The position numbers and the translations under genes are program-made. The notes under the pieces are model-generated. The model was not told the DNA's origin and did no database searches. It saw only the letters and a list, made by a program, of their open reading frames with translations. Positions 37,031-49,460 of a DNA stretch of 64,000 nt are shown here, one piece after another. This DNA is from Chalciporus piperatus (Eukaryota; Basidiomycota; Agaricomycetes; Boletales; Boletaceae), in contig JBBPTG010000024.1 in NCBI GenBank assembly GCA_038093975.1, positions 62,001-126,000 on the forward strand. The letters run 5' to 3'. Every line of letters begins with the position of its first letter. Positions within the stretch are counted from its first letter, which is position 1.

Positions 37031-40026
37031 ATGGGTGCCGGTCCCGCCGTAGTCGCCGGGGGCACCGCCGCCTACACTCACCTCCTTGATCCTCGGCCAT
37101 GGTACAAGAACACCCGTACGGCTTTCCCCAATGAGCATTGTGAGTCGGGAATGTCAGTCTGACCGCTTGTACAGGTCTTTTGCTCCTCAACTTCTGGATT
37201 GCTATCATGTGAGTATGAGGTTGAGGATGGCATTTAAGTTGCTTATATTATTGCAGGCTGATAACATCAGCTACTAATGGCTATGACGGAAGTATGATGA
37301 GTAAGTATGCGGGTCCGAAGTTGTTGGGGATTTTGAAGTTGACGTCTCGAAGATGGTCTGCAATCATTGACTCAATGGAATGCTGCATTCGGCTACCCCA
37401 CCGGCTCAAAGGTATGTGGTCCTGGTCATTATTTCAACGGATATGCACTCACCATCGTGTCAGCTGGGTTTGCTGAATGCTATTCAAGTCAGTCAACCTT
37501 GTTTCTAATAAGGAGCATAGTATGAACCTCATTTCCTCAGAGCATTGGGTCGTTGTGCGCATACCCATTTGCGCCCTACATGACCGACGGCCTGGGACGA
37601 AAATTCTCAATCGTATTTGGTGCAAGTTTGATGATCGCGGCAACAGTAATTCAGACTGCAAGTCAATCTATGCAGATGTTCATCGGCGCTCGGTAGGCGT
37701 TTTCGGCTACATGTGACTACCTGTCCTCACTATTTCGCAAGGTTCCTGATTGGTTTCGGCCTCACATTTGCTGCTTCATCCGCTCCTTTGCTTGTGACTG
37801 AGGTCGCCTATCCTTCTCACCGTGGTCAAGCGACGTCCCTGTATAACACCCTCTGGTTCGTACACCATCTGCGCGCCAAATGAGTACGGATACTCATCGA
37901 CTGTTTCAGGTATCTCGGTAGCATCATGTAAGAGAACAAACTTCCTCTTCAGCTCTTCAGCTTATCAATTCCAAATCGCAAAAAGTGCCGCTTGGACTGT
38001 AGGTACACTTCACAGTGTCCATTTTCAAGTCCACAATCTCATCGCCTCTCTTCCAGACTTATGGCACGTTCGCGATTGAATCCAGTTGGGCTTGGCGCAT
38101 TCCCTCTGCACTCCAAGGTCTTCCCTCTGTCATCCAGGTTGTCATGATCTGGTTTGTCCCAGAGTCCCCACGTTGGCTCGTGAGCAAGGGAAAGTGAGTT
38201 GTCATTTATCCGGTTGTGTCCATTCGCATGATGCTGACTCTCACGAATAGGGAAGAGCGTGCGTTGAAGATCCTCGCATATTACCACGCAAATGGCAACG
38301 AGTAAGTCTTTCCGCGGAAAATTAGGCTCTATCGGGACCTTTCCTGGGGTTGACTTGTTATTCCCTGACTCGTATTTCATCCATCCATCCAGACGCGACC
38401 CTCTTGTTGAATATGAATTCGAGGAAATCAAAGCTGCTATCGCCTTCGACCGTGACATTGCTACCAATGTTGGTTGGCTCAGCTTGATCAAGAGTCCGGG
38501 CAACAGGAAGCGTATGCGCATCATCATCGCACTCGCCTTTTTCTCGCAATGGTCTGGGAACGGTCTTGTGTAAGTTAACTCCTTGTCATCTCGGGGTCAA
38601 TAGAGATGATCAAACTCTAACACGGTTCAATTTTAGGTCTTACTGTACGTTGAACATGCATGTATTATAGATGGGTGCTCACCATTCGTTCTAGACTTGA
38701 ACAAAGTGTTCTCAGCCATCGGAAGTAAGTGGGTTGCTCCTGTTCCGCTGTGCCATACTGATGGGGATGATCACAGTCACTGACCCGACGACTCAGCTGT
38801 TGATTGTAAGTCCACGGAATTGTCAATTTCAAGGCAATTTTTCATCTTACCTGCGCAGAACGGTCTTCTCAACATTTTCAACTTTATCGTTGCTCTCAGT
38901 GCTGGATTTGCCTGCGACCGTGTGGGCAGACGTCCTCTTTTCCTTACGTCCTGTATCGGTACGTCATTTCCCACCGAGTTTATGTTGTACATAGCAAACA
39001 TTATCTCTCGAAAGGTATGGTCGTCTTTTGGACCGCTCAGACGATCTGTTTCTCCATCCATCAGCAATCGGGTAACCTCGCCGCTGGCCATGCTGTCATT
39101 GCCTTCATCTGTGAGTGTAATTTTCGATCTTGCCACTGGTATGTGGGCTGAACTTTCGCATCAAGTCCTCTACTATGGCTTTTGTAAGTAACTCGTGTCC
39201 TATTCTTTTGACGTGTTGCTAAACTCCTTTCGCAGACGATGTTCGTGCTCTTGGTTTTATTCTGTGAAGCCCCCCTAACCTTGGTTGTTCGTTTAGCTTG
39301 CATTCACGCCTCTCATCGTATCGTAAGTAATTGTGCTACCCATACCTAATCGTGGTTGGAACACATCCTCCTCACAGTTACACTGTCGAGATTTTGCCGT
39401 TTGCCCTCCGTGCCAAAGGTTTTATCGTCTTCAACTTCATGCTTTCGTTGTCTCTTATCTTCAACCAGTAAGTTCTTTGTGTTCCATTAATGATTATCAC
39501 CTCACCACCAGTCTGCTAGATACGTCAACCCTATCGCTCTCCAAGCGTAAGCATGATATCATCGTTTTCGTGGCAAGTGTCACTAAGTGATTTCAACCGC
39601 CAATAGTCTGAAATGGAAGTATTACGTGAGTCTAGCCCAAATGGCCAAAGTGTATCTTGCTGATGACAACGGAATTTATGTAGTTGGTCTACCTGTTCTG
39701 GCTATGCTTCGAGTTGGTCTTCTGTTACATCTACATTGTCGAGACCAAGAACGTGAGTTACCTGATGCATTTTGTGAATATGTGCAACTAAGCTCACATA
39801 TTCTCTCTTTAGCATACCTTGGAGGAGACGGCTGCGTGCGTATCACTCCGTGTCATCTTAGCCAGCTGACTCACCCCTTTATTCTCGCAGGCTGTTCGAC
39901 GGAGACGAAGGTTTGCACCGTATCGCTGACGATGCTGCCAAGCATGCAGGTCTCGTGTCCATTGCCGATGAAGTCGCCGAGAAAGAAACCTGGTCAGAGT
40001 CCGAGATCACGACTGCCACTGCTTAA
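37031..40026 (+). CDS. MFS sugar transporter (Lac12/hexose type), paralogue 1
   Basis: A 12-helix proton/sugar symporter of the plasma membrane. Visible family blocks: ITSATNGYDGSMM (helix 1), YMTDGLGRKFSIVFGA (first GxGRK loop), FGLTFAASSAPLLVTEVAYP then HRGQATSLYNT, VPESPRWLVSKGKEERALKI, the inter-half loop, NGLLNIFNFIVALSAGFACD then RVGRRPLF (second loop), and SYTVEILPFALRAKG. The tail is LEETAALFDGDEGL followed by an acidic end. The gene is split into about 20 exons, including micro-exons at 37910-37927 (18 nt), 37986-37998 (13), 38637-38644 (8), 39166-39183 (18), 39236-39240 (5) and 39297-39322 (26). With these included the protein reads without a gap. It is convergent with paralogue 2. 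Confidence 0.9.
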
Positions 40027-40395
40027 GATTGTGTTCGTCCGGTGTTCATGACACCCGTCATATTTTCCGTGCACTTGTAGCTTGAAACTGGAACATCGTG
40101 GTTCCACAGGCTAGTTCGGTTGATGAAGGAAGGACTTATATAATGTATCCACCTTTTTAATCCCGCATTCGCTCGACTGTGTACATCACTCCTTTCGAAC
40201 TGGACCTCTTGAACATGCCCAACAGAAAAAATAAATTGGAACCATCCGCAGGTCTTGATGTAATAACAGATAGCTGGCGTAAACGATGTGCATTTCTGGC
40301 GCATCACCATCGTATGGAATGCTCTGAGTCACTGAAGAAAAGTTCCACGGATGCCGATGAACCTCGCCTCACCGTTCATATCGGTTGGAGCTCCA
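40027..40395. other. Intergenic between converging transporters
   Basis: The first about 180 bases are the 3' flank of paralogue 1. The same stretch is repeated at about 44797-44975 behind the transporter pseudogene. No gene is seen. Confidence 0.6.
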
Positions 40396-43300
40396 TCACA
40401 CTGCGCTGAACTCCCTTACGTTCTCAATATGTTCTTCATGCGGCCCTTTCTTCTCCAAGTCATCAATGCTCTCCGACTCCTTGTGGTCTTCTGCCGGAAG
40501 ACCGGCCGTGGCAGCTGCTTTCTCGGCAATCTGTACCAAAGCATCGTCGCCATCGAACAAGCTGGCATCATTGAGTGGCACATGTCAGTCAACGTATTGA
40601 GGACACCTAAAGGGTAAACTTACGCAGCAGTTTCTTCGAGAGTCCTCTACAGGATTGGTGGTCGTGAGATCCCATACAAGGTCAAACTTGAAGGACCAAC
40701 TCACGTTTCTTGTCTCGACAACATAGAACCACAAGAATACAGCTTCGAAACTGATCCAGAAAACGTATACGAGCTGGAGAAGATATCAGAAAAAGTTCAA
40801 GCTGCGCATCCAGAAGCACTTGCATAGTACTTCCACCCAAGTCTAGATGTTCAAGCATGTCGTTAGTTTTCTCCAGTACTTGGGCCAGGTCAACGAGTAC
40901 TCACGCAGCAAGAGCTATAGGGTTAACATATCTGATAAGTTGAATTTGATCAGAGCCTGGTCATTGGACAGCTAGGGGCACAAAACTCACTGATTGAAGA
41001 TAAGCGACAGAGAGATGGTAAAGTTGAACCAGGTAAACCCCTTGGCTCTTAACGCGAAGGGCAAAATTTCGACCGTATATCTGGATGAATGAGCCTCGAA
41101 TTCCCTGGTACGAACAGAATGGTAACTGACGAGACGATAAGCGGGCTAAACGCCATCTATATGGAATGTTAGCATCAAGTCACTCATAACCGTAGTGAAG
41201 GTACGGACGGTATCTGGTCAACGTGTCAGCATTGATGTAAACACTCGTTATAGAGTACTCACAGAACGTTGTGTACATGACTATACCAGATCCACGCGGT
41301 CAGAGCCTGAGAGTACACAACCGATCGAGGGGAAACGTACAAATCATCACAATAACTGCGTAACCGGCATTCAGGTCGTGATAGATAGAGTCTACGGCAA
41401 AGCAGACGGTCTGCAAAGTCCAGAAGACGAGCATTCCTGCGTTCCACCTATGTCAATGTTATGATGTTCAAGACAACCCGGTGGAACACATACCAGAGAT
41501 TGCCGTCAGGAAAAGGGGACGCCTTCCAACCTTGTCACAGAGTGCACTTCCAGTGAGAGCGCAAATCAAACTCCAAATGTTGAGGATACCGTTCTGTGAT
41601 AACGGTATGATCAGAGATCGATCATTCACCCACTCATCGTGCTTGTACTTACGATCAATAGTTGGGTCTTGGGTGAGGTAACTGGACATATTCAGATGCA
41701 TAGAACGAAGAACAAAGATGTTGCCCTTACTTCCGATAGCATTGAATACCTTGTTCAAGTCTGGGACAAATTAGTGACTCAGAGGACCGGCAAAGTGGTA
41801 GAGGCATACAGTACGAACTAGGGAAAGCCATCAGTAAGCTAAACAAAGAGAAAGAGGAACGAAACCCACATCAAACCATTACCCGACCATTGAGAGAAGA
41901 ACGCAAGTGCAGTGATGATCCGCATCCGCCTTCTGTTTCCTGGGGTCTTGAATAAACTTGACCATCCAACATTAATCTGAACATCACGATCAAACTTGAT
42001 AGCTTCTTTGATTTCCTCGAATTCATATTGAACCAGAGGATCTTGTCTGATAATGGAGAAAAGTCAATGTCGGCTCCGGTGATCGGGCGCCTTTGACTTA
42101 CTCGTTGCCGTTCGCGTGGTAGTATGCCAAGGTTCTCAGTGCTTGCGCTTCACTGAACGGTTTGGGCTTAACGCGGGCGGAAACCGAATTAATGTTTGTG
42201 ATCGCTTACCGACCTTTGTTGACGAGCCAACGAGGGGATTCTGGGACGAACCAAACGAGGCAGATTTGGATCACGGAGGGCAGACCCTGAAGAGCAGATG
42301 GGATTCTCCATGCCCAACTATTTGGTACTTGGAATGTTCCGTAGGTCTATGAGACTGGCTTTAGTCTCGTTCCCTTAGGGGAAAGTGAGGATGATTTACT
42401 GTCCAGGCAGCTCTGTCGTTTCATTGAATATGATGAGAAATGTAATTCCATCAGTATTTTTGACTCCTTACATGATACTTCCGAGCATCCTGTCCCGACA
42501 TCGATGAGGTCCTAGCCATACGCGGTATGATCTAGGTAACTCACCAAAGAGAATTGTACGTCGAGGTCAAGACACCACGCTGAGAAGGATACGCCAACTC
42601 CGTGACAAGCAAAGGAGCAGCGCTCGCTGCGAACGTCAAACCAAAGCCGATAATAAACCTGTGCTTTACGGTCAGACTACAACACGCACATTATTATGTA
42701 GCAAATTTACCTTGCGCCGATAAACATCTGGACAGACTGACTGGCAGTTTGGAGGACCGTACCACCAATCATCACTGCAGCGCCAAACAACACGGAAAAT
42801 CGTCTCCCGAGACCATCAGCCATGTACGGAGAGAAAGGATAAGCCGCAAGGGATCCAATGTTCTAGGGATGGTGTCGGAACATTCCACGGGACATGTTTC
42901 TCTCAAGCTCACCTGGATGGCACCCAACAATCCCAACTTCATGATCCCTTATGAGACCGAGGCGAAGACTAGTACAGAAGGCGAGGCTTCTCACCTTCGG
43001 ACCAGATGGGTTGCCGAAAGCAGTCTCCCATTGCGTCAATGACTGCAGACCATCTGATCGGAACCTGTGTTAATGACTGTCACCCTGAAACGAAAGAAAT
43101 GCGTACGGACTCATCATACTCGCTGTTCCAATATGTCACCTCATATTTACCTTCGGTGAACAGGACATGACGTACCATCGAAACCATTAGTAGAGGATGT
43201 AATCAAGCTGCAATCAAATGAGCAGTTGTGTTCATTACGCAAAGTCTTGAAAGACAGACAGGAGAAATATCCAGAAATTCAGCAAGACAAGTCCTGAGCG

Positions 43301-43446
43301 AGTTGGTATCAGCATCGTAAGCAAAGCACGACGTCATGATATCATGATGGCCACTCACTAGAATTCTTCCACCATGGCCTCGAAGTATCGAGGAGGTGAG
43401 TATACGCCGGGACCTTGACATTCGTAGGACTAGATCCAGCACCCAT
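40396..43446 (-). CDS. MFS sugar transporter (Lac12/hexose type), paralogue 2
   Basis: A second intact sugar symporter, facing paralogue 1. It starts MGAGSSPTNVKVPAYTHLLD and has the same exon architecture. Clear blocks include NKVFNAIG, NGILNIWSLICALTGSALCD then KVGRRPLFLTAISG, MAFSPLIVSYTVEILPFALR, ISLSLIFNQ and the tail LFDGDDALVQIAEKAAATAG with an acidic end. Micro-exons matching paralogue 1 in size and position are at 42472-42489 (18 nt), 42400-42412 (13), 41810-41817 (8), 41263-41280 (18), 41209-41213 (5) and 41131-41156 (26). The protein sequence across these joins (GLISYYLNKVF; FMYTTFYTMAFSP) agrees with the family. Divergence from paralogue 1 is substantial, so the duplication is not recent. 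Confidence 0.88.
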
Positions 43447-43780
43447 GGTCTCCAAGGCAGGAGGAACAGGATAACCGATACGAGCGGGACGAAAGCCCTA
43501 GTTATAGCTTGCTAAAGGGTCATGCCTCCGGAGAAACCTTCCATGGGATGGATCGACGTAATTAGTTTTTCCCGCGTAAGGGGTCGGGCCGTTGATGGGA
43601 TCATAGGCATCTATGCGACATTCAATCCCTGTATCTGCATTCCACCTAGCCAAGCTTCCGGACGGACTCCCGCGCATCCTCATCGCTCGGGGTAACATGA
43701 GCTACGTGGTCGTAGTTCCTTCCATAAGCACCAATTCTTTCGGATTGAATTAGAGGCCGGGTAGATGCTCCGAGAATTGA

Positions 43781-44077
43781 GCGGGGCATGGCGCACCATT
43801 TCGGTCATGGATTCGGAGAAACTAAAATACATGATCCACTGAAGCGTTCAGAAAAGAGGGTCTCGTACGTGAATCGTCCAATGACAGAACGTGGGTTTCG
43901 TCGTCGGTACAGGACTCACATACCCCACATCTCCACAATTCCCCGGTGTGGGGAAGCAATTGGGGATCTCCGAGTGGGAATATCCATCCTATTTCAGTAA
44001 GTAACCCAACTTCTGGTGGACTTGTTGACTTAGACATCACCTTGATCCTGCGATTGCGTCCGTTCGTTTATCCCCAG
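43781..44077. promoter_or_regulatory. Cluster of Cre1/Mig1-like SYGGGG sites
   Basis: Five matches to the carbon-catabolite-repressor consensus occur in about 300 bases upstream of paralogue 2: GCGGGG at 43781, GTGGGG (reverse) at 43923, CCGGGG (reverse) at 43941, GTGGGG at 43948, and CTGGGG (reverse) at 44072. The two at 43941-43953 form a closely spaced inverted pair. The consensus is established for ascomycete CreA/Mig1; its use here is inferred. Confidence 0.4.
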
Positions 44078-44439
44078 GGGGACCCAGTTTCTCCGGAGCG
44101 GAGAATTGTGGTTACCCGCCCGTAGGGATCCCTGGCGGTGGTGACCGGGTGGGAAGTATTGCTAGCGCCCCACCTGTTCTCCACTGCCAGTGTATGTTTC
44201 TCCCTGCGGGGGCCTTCGAGTCACATGTCCAACGAGTCTTTGTTCACGTATTTGGACTGGTCGTATCCATGATCACCTGTCCTGTTTCCCCTCGGTGGGT
44301 AAACAATACAAGCAGAATGTTTCTCGCAATCCAGCAGTCTGATTGCCCCACCTGCGGTGAAACATTGTATATTAGTCCTTTCGCTTCAGTTTGACAACGT
44401 TGGTTTACTGATTCGAGCGTACCTTGTATCACGACCAAC

Positions 44440-44796
44440 ATGGGCAGACCTGCAACCACGACCACTGGGAAGCCTGTGTATGCTGACCTTATCGACAAGT
44501 CGAGACCTTGTTGGAAGAACTCTCGTCAGTACTTGAAATAAACTTATCTAGCATCTCTTGGGTTCGTACGCTAACAAGCCCATTGAAGGAACTCGACACG
44601 AGACTGCTGCGTGCGCCTCACTTCGTGTCATCTGAGCCAGCTGACTCACCCCTTTATATTCGCAGGTTGTTCGACGGAGACGAAGGTTTGAAACCGTATT
44701 GCTGAGAATGCTGCCAAGCATGCAGGTCTGGTCCTCACCGCCGATGAAGTTGTCGAGACAGAAACCTAGTCCGAGATCACGACTGTCGCCGCTTAA
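44440..44796 (+). pseudogene. MFS sugar transporter pseudogene: first exon joined to last exon
   Basis: The ATG at 44440 opens an N-terminal exon resembling those of the two intact transporters (MGRPATTTTGKPVYADLI then DKSRPCWKNS) ending at a GTCAGT donor near 44524. Within about 60 bases the sequence becomes the last intron and last exon of paralogue 1: LFDGDEGL, AAKHAG and the same stop region near 44794, but with internal stops. All ten or more central exons, encoding every transmembrane helix, are missing. It is a deletion remnant of a third tandem copy. Confidence 0.8.
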
Positions 44797-44975
44797 GACG
44801 GTGGTCGTCCGGTGTTCATGACACCTGTCATGTTTTCCGTGCACTTCTAGCTTGCATGTGGAAAATCGTGGTTCTGCAGGCCAGTTAGGTTGATGAAGGA
44901 AAGACTTAAATAATGTAGCCACCTTTTTAATCGCGCATTTGCTTGACTATGTACATCACTCCTTTCCAACTGGAC
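44580..44975 (+). repeat. Duplicated copy of 39825-40205 (3' end of transporter paralogue 1)
   Basis: About 380 bases match closely by eye, covering the last intron, last exon and about 180 bases of 3' flank, down to the shared stretch TGTACATCACTCCTTTC. Base changes and small gaps are scattered, so the copy has been drifting. Confidence 0.85.
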
Positions 44976-45720
44976 CGCACGCTGAACGTTCGGTGGTTTT
45001 GATTGTCAAGTCGTGCATCCGTCAGTTTAAGATGTTCGAAGGTGAAGAATATGGATATTTTTTTGCTCTGGAATACACGTCTTGAGATCGTGGTATTAAG
45101 ACTGGATGTGCGCCAAGACGAATGCCTGCTTTCGGGAAAAAACGCGAGGATTTCGACCCTCTCACGAGTCCCATCAACCGGTCAAAACTTGCCTAACTCA
45201 ATGGACAAATAAAATCTTAGGAGATCTTTCTCGGCTGCTTCGACCAGTGTCCGAGGATAAGTCGCTGGGCCGTATCTACCGACGAGACGGAAGAGGACAC
45301 ATGAAACGTATTTTCCAATGACCCACCTTAGGGAACATGCTTTGTCGCAAACTTGAGTTCCTGGCTGGGTCATGATGGTTTTATTTTTGAAAGTTCGAAG
45401 TTCTTACCGGTTGACGTCTTCGTTCCCAGTGTCAATATTTCAATGGACCTAGGGTGACCTGTTACCAAATAGCGATGGCTGGTGTCACAGAAATGCGATT
45501 CAGCTTCAAAGGCGAACGGTCCGGCGGGAATGTTGAAGGTACGCACCAAGCCGATTGAGAGGAGGGAACTACTTGATTGGGTAGTTACCTCGATCGGTGA
45601 CGGCGTCGTATACCGTATTAGGTCAGCTACTTACTGGAGACGAACTATTTAGCATCAGAAATCATCATCGAGCTCACTATCTCCCCCCCTTCCCTCCTTC
45701 CCTCCTCCTCCACAAATGCG
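44976..45720. other. Intergenic, no gene seen
   Basis: No supported frame. A C/T-rich tract at about 45680-45712 precedes the next gene's start. Confidence 0.5.
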
Positions 45721-46945
45721 ATGGGTGTTCTGGCCGCAAGAAGTCAGGTGAGCTGTACTGATATAGCTGGTTCTGATGTACTCGGACTCATGGTGAGATT
45801 ACAGGAACTTTCAGTATGAAGTTTCCCAGCGCACAAAGGCTGCCATCCCATTAACGTTCGAATTGTTTTCCAGGCTCGTAACGATGACGGTGGACAAGGC
45901 AGCTGGGGACCGATGCAAATCGCTACGCCAGCCATTGTGGGTGGGGTGCTGATCATGCTCCTCGCGGCATACATTCTTTGGCAACGGAGACAACCCACTG
46001 GCAGCAAACATTCATACGACTACTATCCAGTCAAGAACGCCTGGGCGGCCAGAATAGAGCAAATCTTCGTTCCTCGACGTTTCCGACACCGACTAATCCA
46101 TTCCAACACCCCTGTAACGCTTGACGATTCCATGCCCTCAGCCGGTCTTACAAACGACTTCCGCAGAGTGCAACAACACCGCTCTGACTCACCAGATTTG
46201 CAAACCCCAGTGACGGGCACTACCTACGACTTTGATTATCCTCCAAGACCTGCCCTCTCAAAATCGCCACCCCCGACTCCTCCAAAACGTCATGCTTGGC
46301 GTTGGTGGCAAATCTTTGGAATAGGGCCCCAGGAGATACGATCGCAAGAGCCTAGCTCGCGATGGCACGTAGATGCCAGTGGCTCCGGACATGAAAGTCA
46401 TTGCCATGAAAGAACTCCCCAATACGTCAGTGGCTTGGAAGCCATCGACGAAGCCCCGGAAGCCGAAGATAGTGTCATCCGTATTGGGGACAACTTCACT
46501 GATCTGCCGACACCGACACCAATGACTCGACAATTCCCGGAGCGTGAGCGCATGGTTCGTGTTTTTTCCCCTGTCCCAGAAGTCTCTGGTTCCTCGAGTG
46601 GGCGCACAACTGCAGTACCAACGAGCAATACCCAAAGCGCTCGAGCTAGCCCTGTAAGCCATTTTTCCTTTCTCACGAACGTATCTAAATGCTGACCCAT
46701 CCTGAAAGGTACCATCGAGGAACCGCGATCTACCCCCGAGTTCCAACAACTCCCAAAGCCACACACGATACCCCTCCGTAGAGGATCTCGTGCGTCCACC
46801 AGGTGCAGAACCATACATGCCTTTCCCACCACCGGTGGTACGCGCAGCAGCATACGGAACGCCCTACATGATCCACGGGCGACAGTTATCATCTGATAGT
46901 TTCCTAGTGACCCAATCTCCGATGGCAACGCCATCTATGTATTAA
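45721..46945 (+). CDS. Single-pass membrane protein with long disordered cytoplasmic tail
   Basis: I do not recognise a named family. A short N-terminal exon (MGVLAARSQ) joins after an intron to ARNDDGGQGSWGPM, then one transmembrane helix (IATPAIVGGVLIMLLAAYIL) followed by WQRRQ, a positive-inside stop-transfer signal. The remaining about 270 residues are low complexity, with proline-rich motifs (KSPPPTPPKR; LPTPTPM) and many Ser/Arg, ending MATPSMY. The layout, a short outside part, one helix and a long PxxP-containing tail, resembles fungal membrane adaptor or sensor proteins. The first exon is the least certain part: an ATG five bases upstream is out of frame. Confidence 0.65.
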
Positions 46946-47879
46946 CCTCAAACGTCATCAAATTTCAAATATCTCACACCACCGAGTTAAATAACTCGAT
47001 ACAGAGATCCTAGTGGACGCTTGTTTGCATATTTGTATGGACGTTTTCACGATAATCATCTCCCTCTGTTCTTCCTTAGCTCATCTCTCCAGCTGTTTGG
47101 TATTTTTACGCTCGTTGCTGTTGTCTTTCGTTGATGTACCACTGTTATAGCTTATTATCGTATCTCGTTCGCAGAGGAGGGTGCAACACAGTTCAAGAGA
47201 TTTTCCGTGACATCGCAGTACTGAGCACGTTGATATCATCCTCCGTTTCTGTAGTTTCGCCTCCGACCGGGATCTAGGCTAACTCCGCAGAGCGCTGTTT
47301 GTCAAGGCAGTCTGCTGTACCGGTTCTATGCGATTCCACCGGACCCGATCCGACGTTATACTTGGAATCGAGGGGGACACAATGGGGGCGCGTATGCTCG
47401 CAGCAGAGGCGACTGTTTAACTGTAACTACCCCATGACGATGTACACTGTGTGTACAGGATGATGTCTCTCGAACGCCACCATTTCATACCCAACCATTG
47501 CAAGTGAATAATTCAGCTGAACGAGGATCTCGAGGGGCAGATTGATAAACCCATTTCGGATCTGAGGATTCTCGTAGTAGTAGGGAGCGGCTACATGAGA
47601 GTTCAGGACGGAAGGCGCTATCGCCGAAAGCAAGGAATATGATAATACTCAGTACTCAGGCCTCAGGCACCAAAGGAGATACACAAAAAGTCCACTAAAT
47701 AGATGTGGAGGTATCGTAGGGTTGGGATAGGGTATAAGCAAGCTGAGTATATAGTCTAGTCTCCACTTCCAGCGCCCTGGATAAGATGTTCGCGGGACGA
47801 CAAGGCTCAGATAGTCTCTCGCGGCCGAACATTATAACATCTCTATGCGTGGTCCGAGGCTGTGAGGCGCCATGTGCCT
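46946..47879. other. Intergenic between converging genes
   Basis: No supported gene on either strand. A short open frame at 47427-47633 (minus) lacks any recognisable feature. Confidence 0.5.
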
Positions 47880-49460
47880 CTACCGGACCCAGCCACCGAC
47901 TTCGCGAGTGACGTAGTGCCAGATGTAGTGTGACCAGCCTTCAAGGACACCAGAGCCTGTCATGATGTGGAGACAATCCCCAGTGGCGTGCTATGACAGA
48001 GGATGAATGATAAATGGTGCGGAAGGAGAAGGAAAATGGAGGAAACGCACTGCATCGGGCCGGAGACGTGCTGGTCGGTCGATAGGCAGGTAAAAAATAT
48101 CCGGGAATTCAGACGTTGAAAGGATCTCCTACATGAATCAAAACGTACACCACCGTCAGCACCTCCGCTAACCCACCCGATATCACCCGATCGAGGGCAC
48201 TTAACGTGGACACGTACCTGGAATATGGCGTTAAAATCTTTGATCCAAGGCCAGTTGTACCACCTCCATTTGTACGGCTGAATCTCCGTCCAGGGTTCTC
48301 GGTGATCATGACAGTCTTCGTGTCCGGGTAGATAAGCCCTAACGACGACTTGTTTTTGTCGCGTGCCTCCATTACGTCGGTATTCGCGGATGGCTTCTTG
48401 GACTTGCAATGCCCACGTCCGCATGGCAAGTTTGAAGAACGCCTTCACGTTTTCGATGCCAAACCCTGCTTCCTCGCCAGCTTCGTCGTCACGGAAGGCT
48501 TTCATGAGGGTGGTTGTCCAATGTCCAGCCGTACTGACAATGATGGTTCCATAGTTTGCGGTCGGCGGTGGAGCCAAGAACATGGGCATGTACTCAGATG
48601 GAGACATGGACCAGAACGTTTCCTCGCTGAAAAGGGATTTCGTGGAATTGGCAACGTTGGGATCCTCCTCCGCTGCTTCCGTTCTGAGGGTACTGAGGTA
48701 TAGCGATTGGAGATCCTCCTTGTTGAGAAGAAGATCGATGCGGCGGAAGGTGACGAGGGGGGTATTTTCGATGGAGAAGTTGGATGGGAAGTCGAGCTCT
48801 GATATTAGGGGTGATTCGGGGGAGAGGTAAAGATTTTGAGCCCACGCTCTATCGAAATACGGGTTCTCGGTGTAATTTGGGGTCGCACGGACGTGTGGGG
48901 AAAGGACACAGGACAGCGAAAAAAAGTGGTTTTCCGTTATGGAGTCTAAGCAGAAAGTCATTCTCCGTCCGAGATAGCAAAGAAAACAAAGACTCGCCGC
49001 CTAGTAAAAGCCATCCACCCTGCTCGACCATGTCTTTGACCATAGCAGCGCCATTGAGAGGCCTCACTTCGCAAGGAGACGAAGGCTGCCACTTCCACGA
49101 ATCGACGGCCGGGAACCTATCCCATTGCTCGAGGGTATCAGTCCCAAGATGCCAGTTGTATTCCCGATCCGCCGCGCAACCCTCGAAGCCAGCGAATTCT
49201 AGTGCCTGATCTACACTCGTAAGAGCAGTCAACCCCGTGTTCGGACCCCATGTCCAATGACCCGAAGACCATGCTTCAGGCGAACAAGTGCCACGTTGGC
49301 GTTGACCAAATATTGAGGACCAATCCGACGTCCTGAACGAAAACTCTGACGACGAGAGGGTGTAACCGGTCAGCGTCAAGGTGATTACCGCGCCTAGTGC
49401 AAGCACTTTGGCAGATAAAAAGCGGGGTTTTATGGCCAACAGGCTCGCCTTGGATATCAT
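47880..49460 (-). CDS. PC-esterase / SGNH-like type II membrane protein
   Basis: Probably an acyl- or O-acetyl-modifying enzyme of the secretory pathway (PC-Esterase, relatives of trichome-birefringence-like and Cas1 proteins). The ATG at 49460 gives a short basic N-terminus and a signal-anchor helix (VLALGAVITLTLTGYTL). A lumenal domain begins CSPEAWSSGHWTWGP. The GDS nucleophile motif is split by an intron (LLLGG / DSITENHFFSLSC). The final exon reads RPDAHATGDCLHIMTGSG then a Trp-rich end (HYIWHYVTREVGGWVR), where DCLH matches the catalytic DxxH. The last two exons are joined through introns ending ATGTAG and ATAG. Substrate unknown. Confidence 0.75.
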
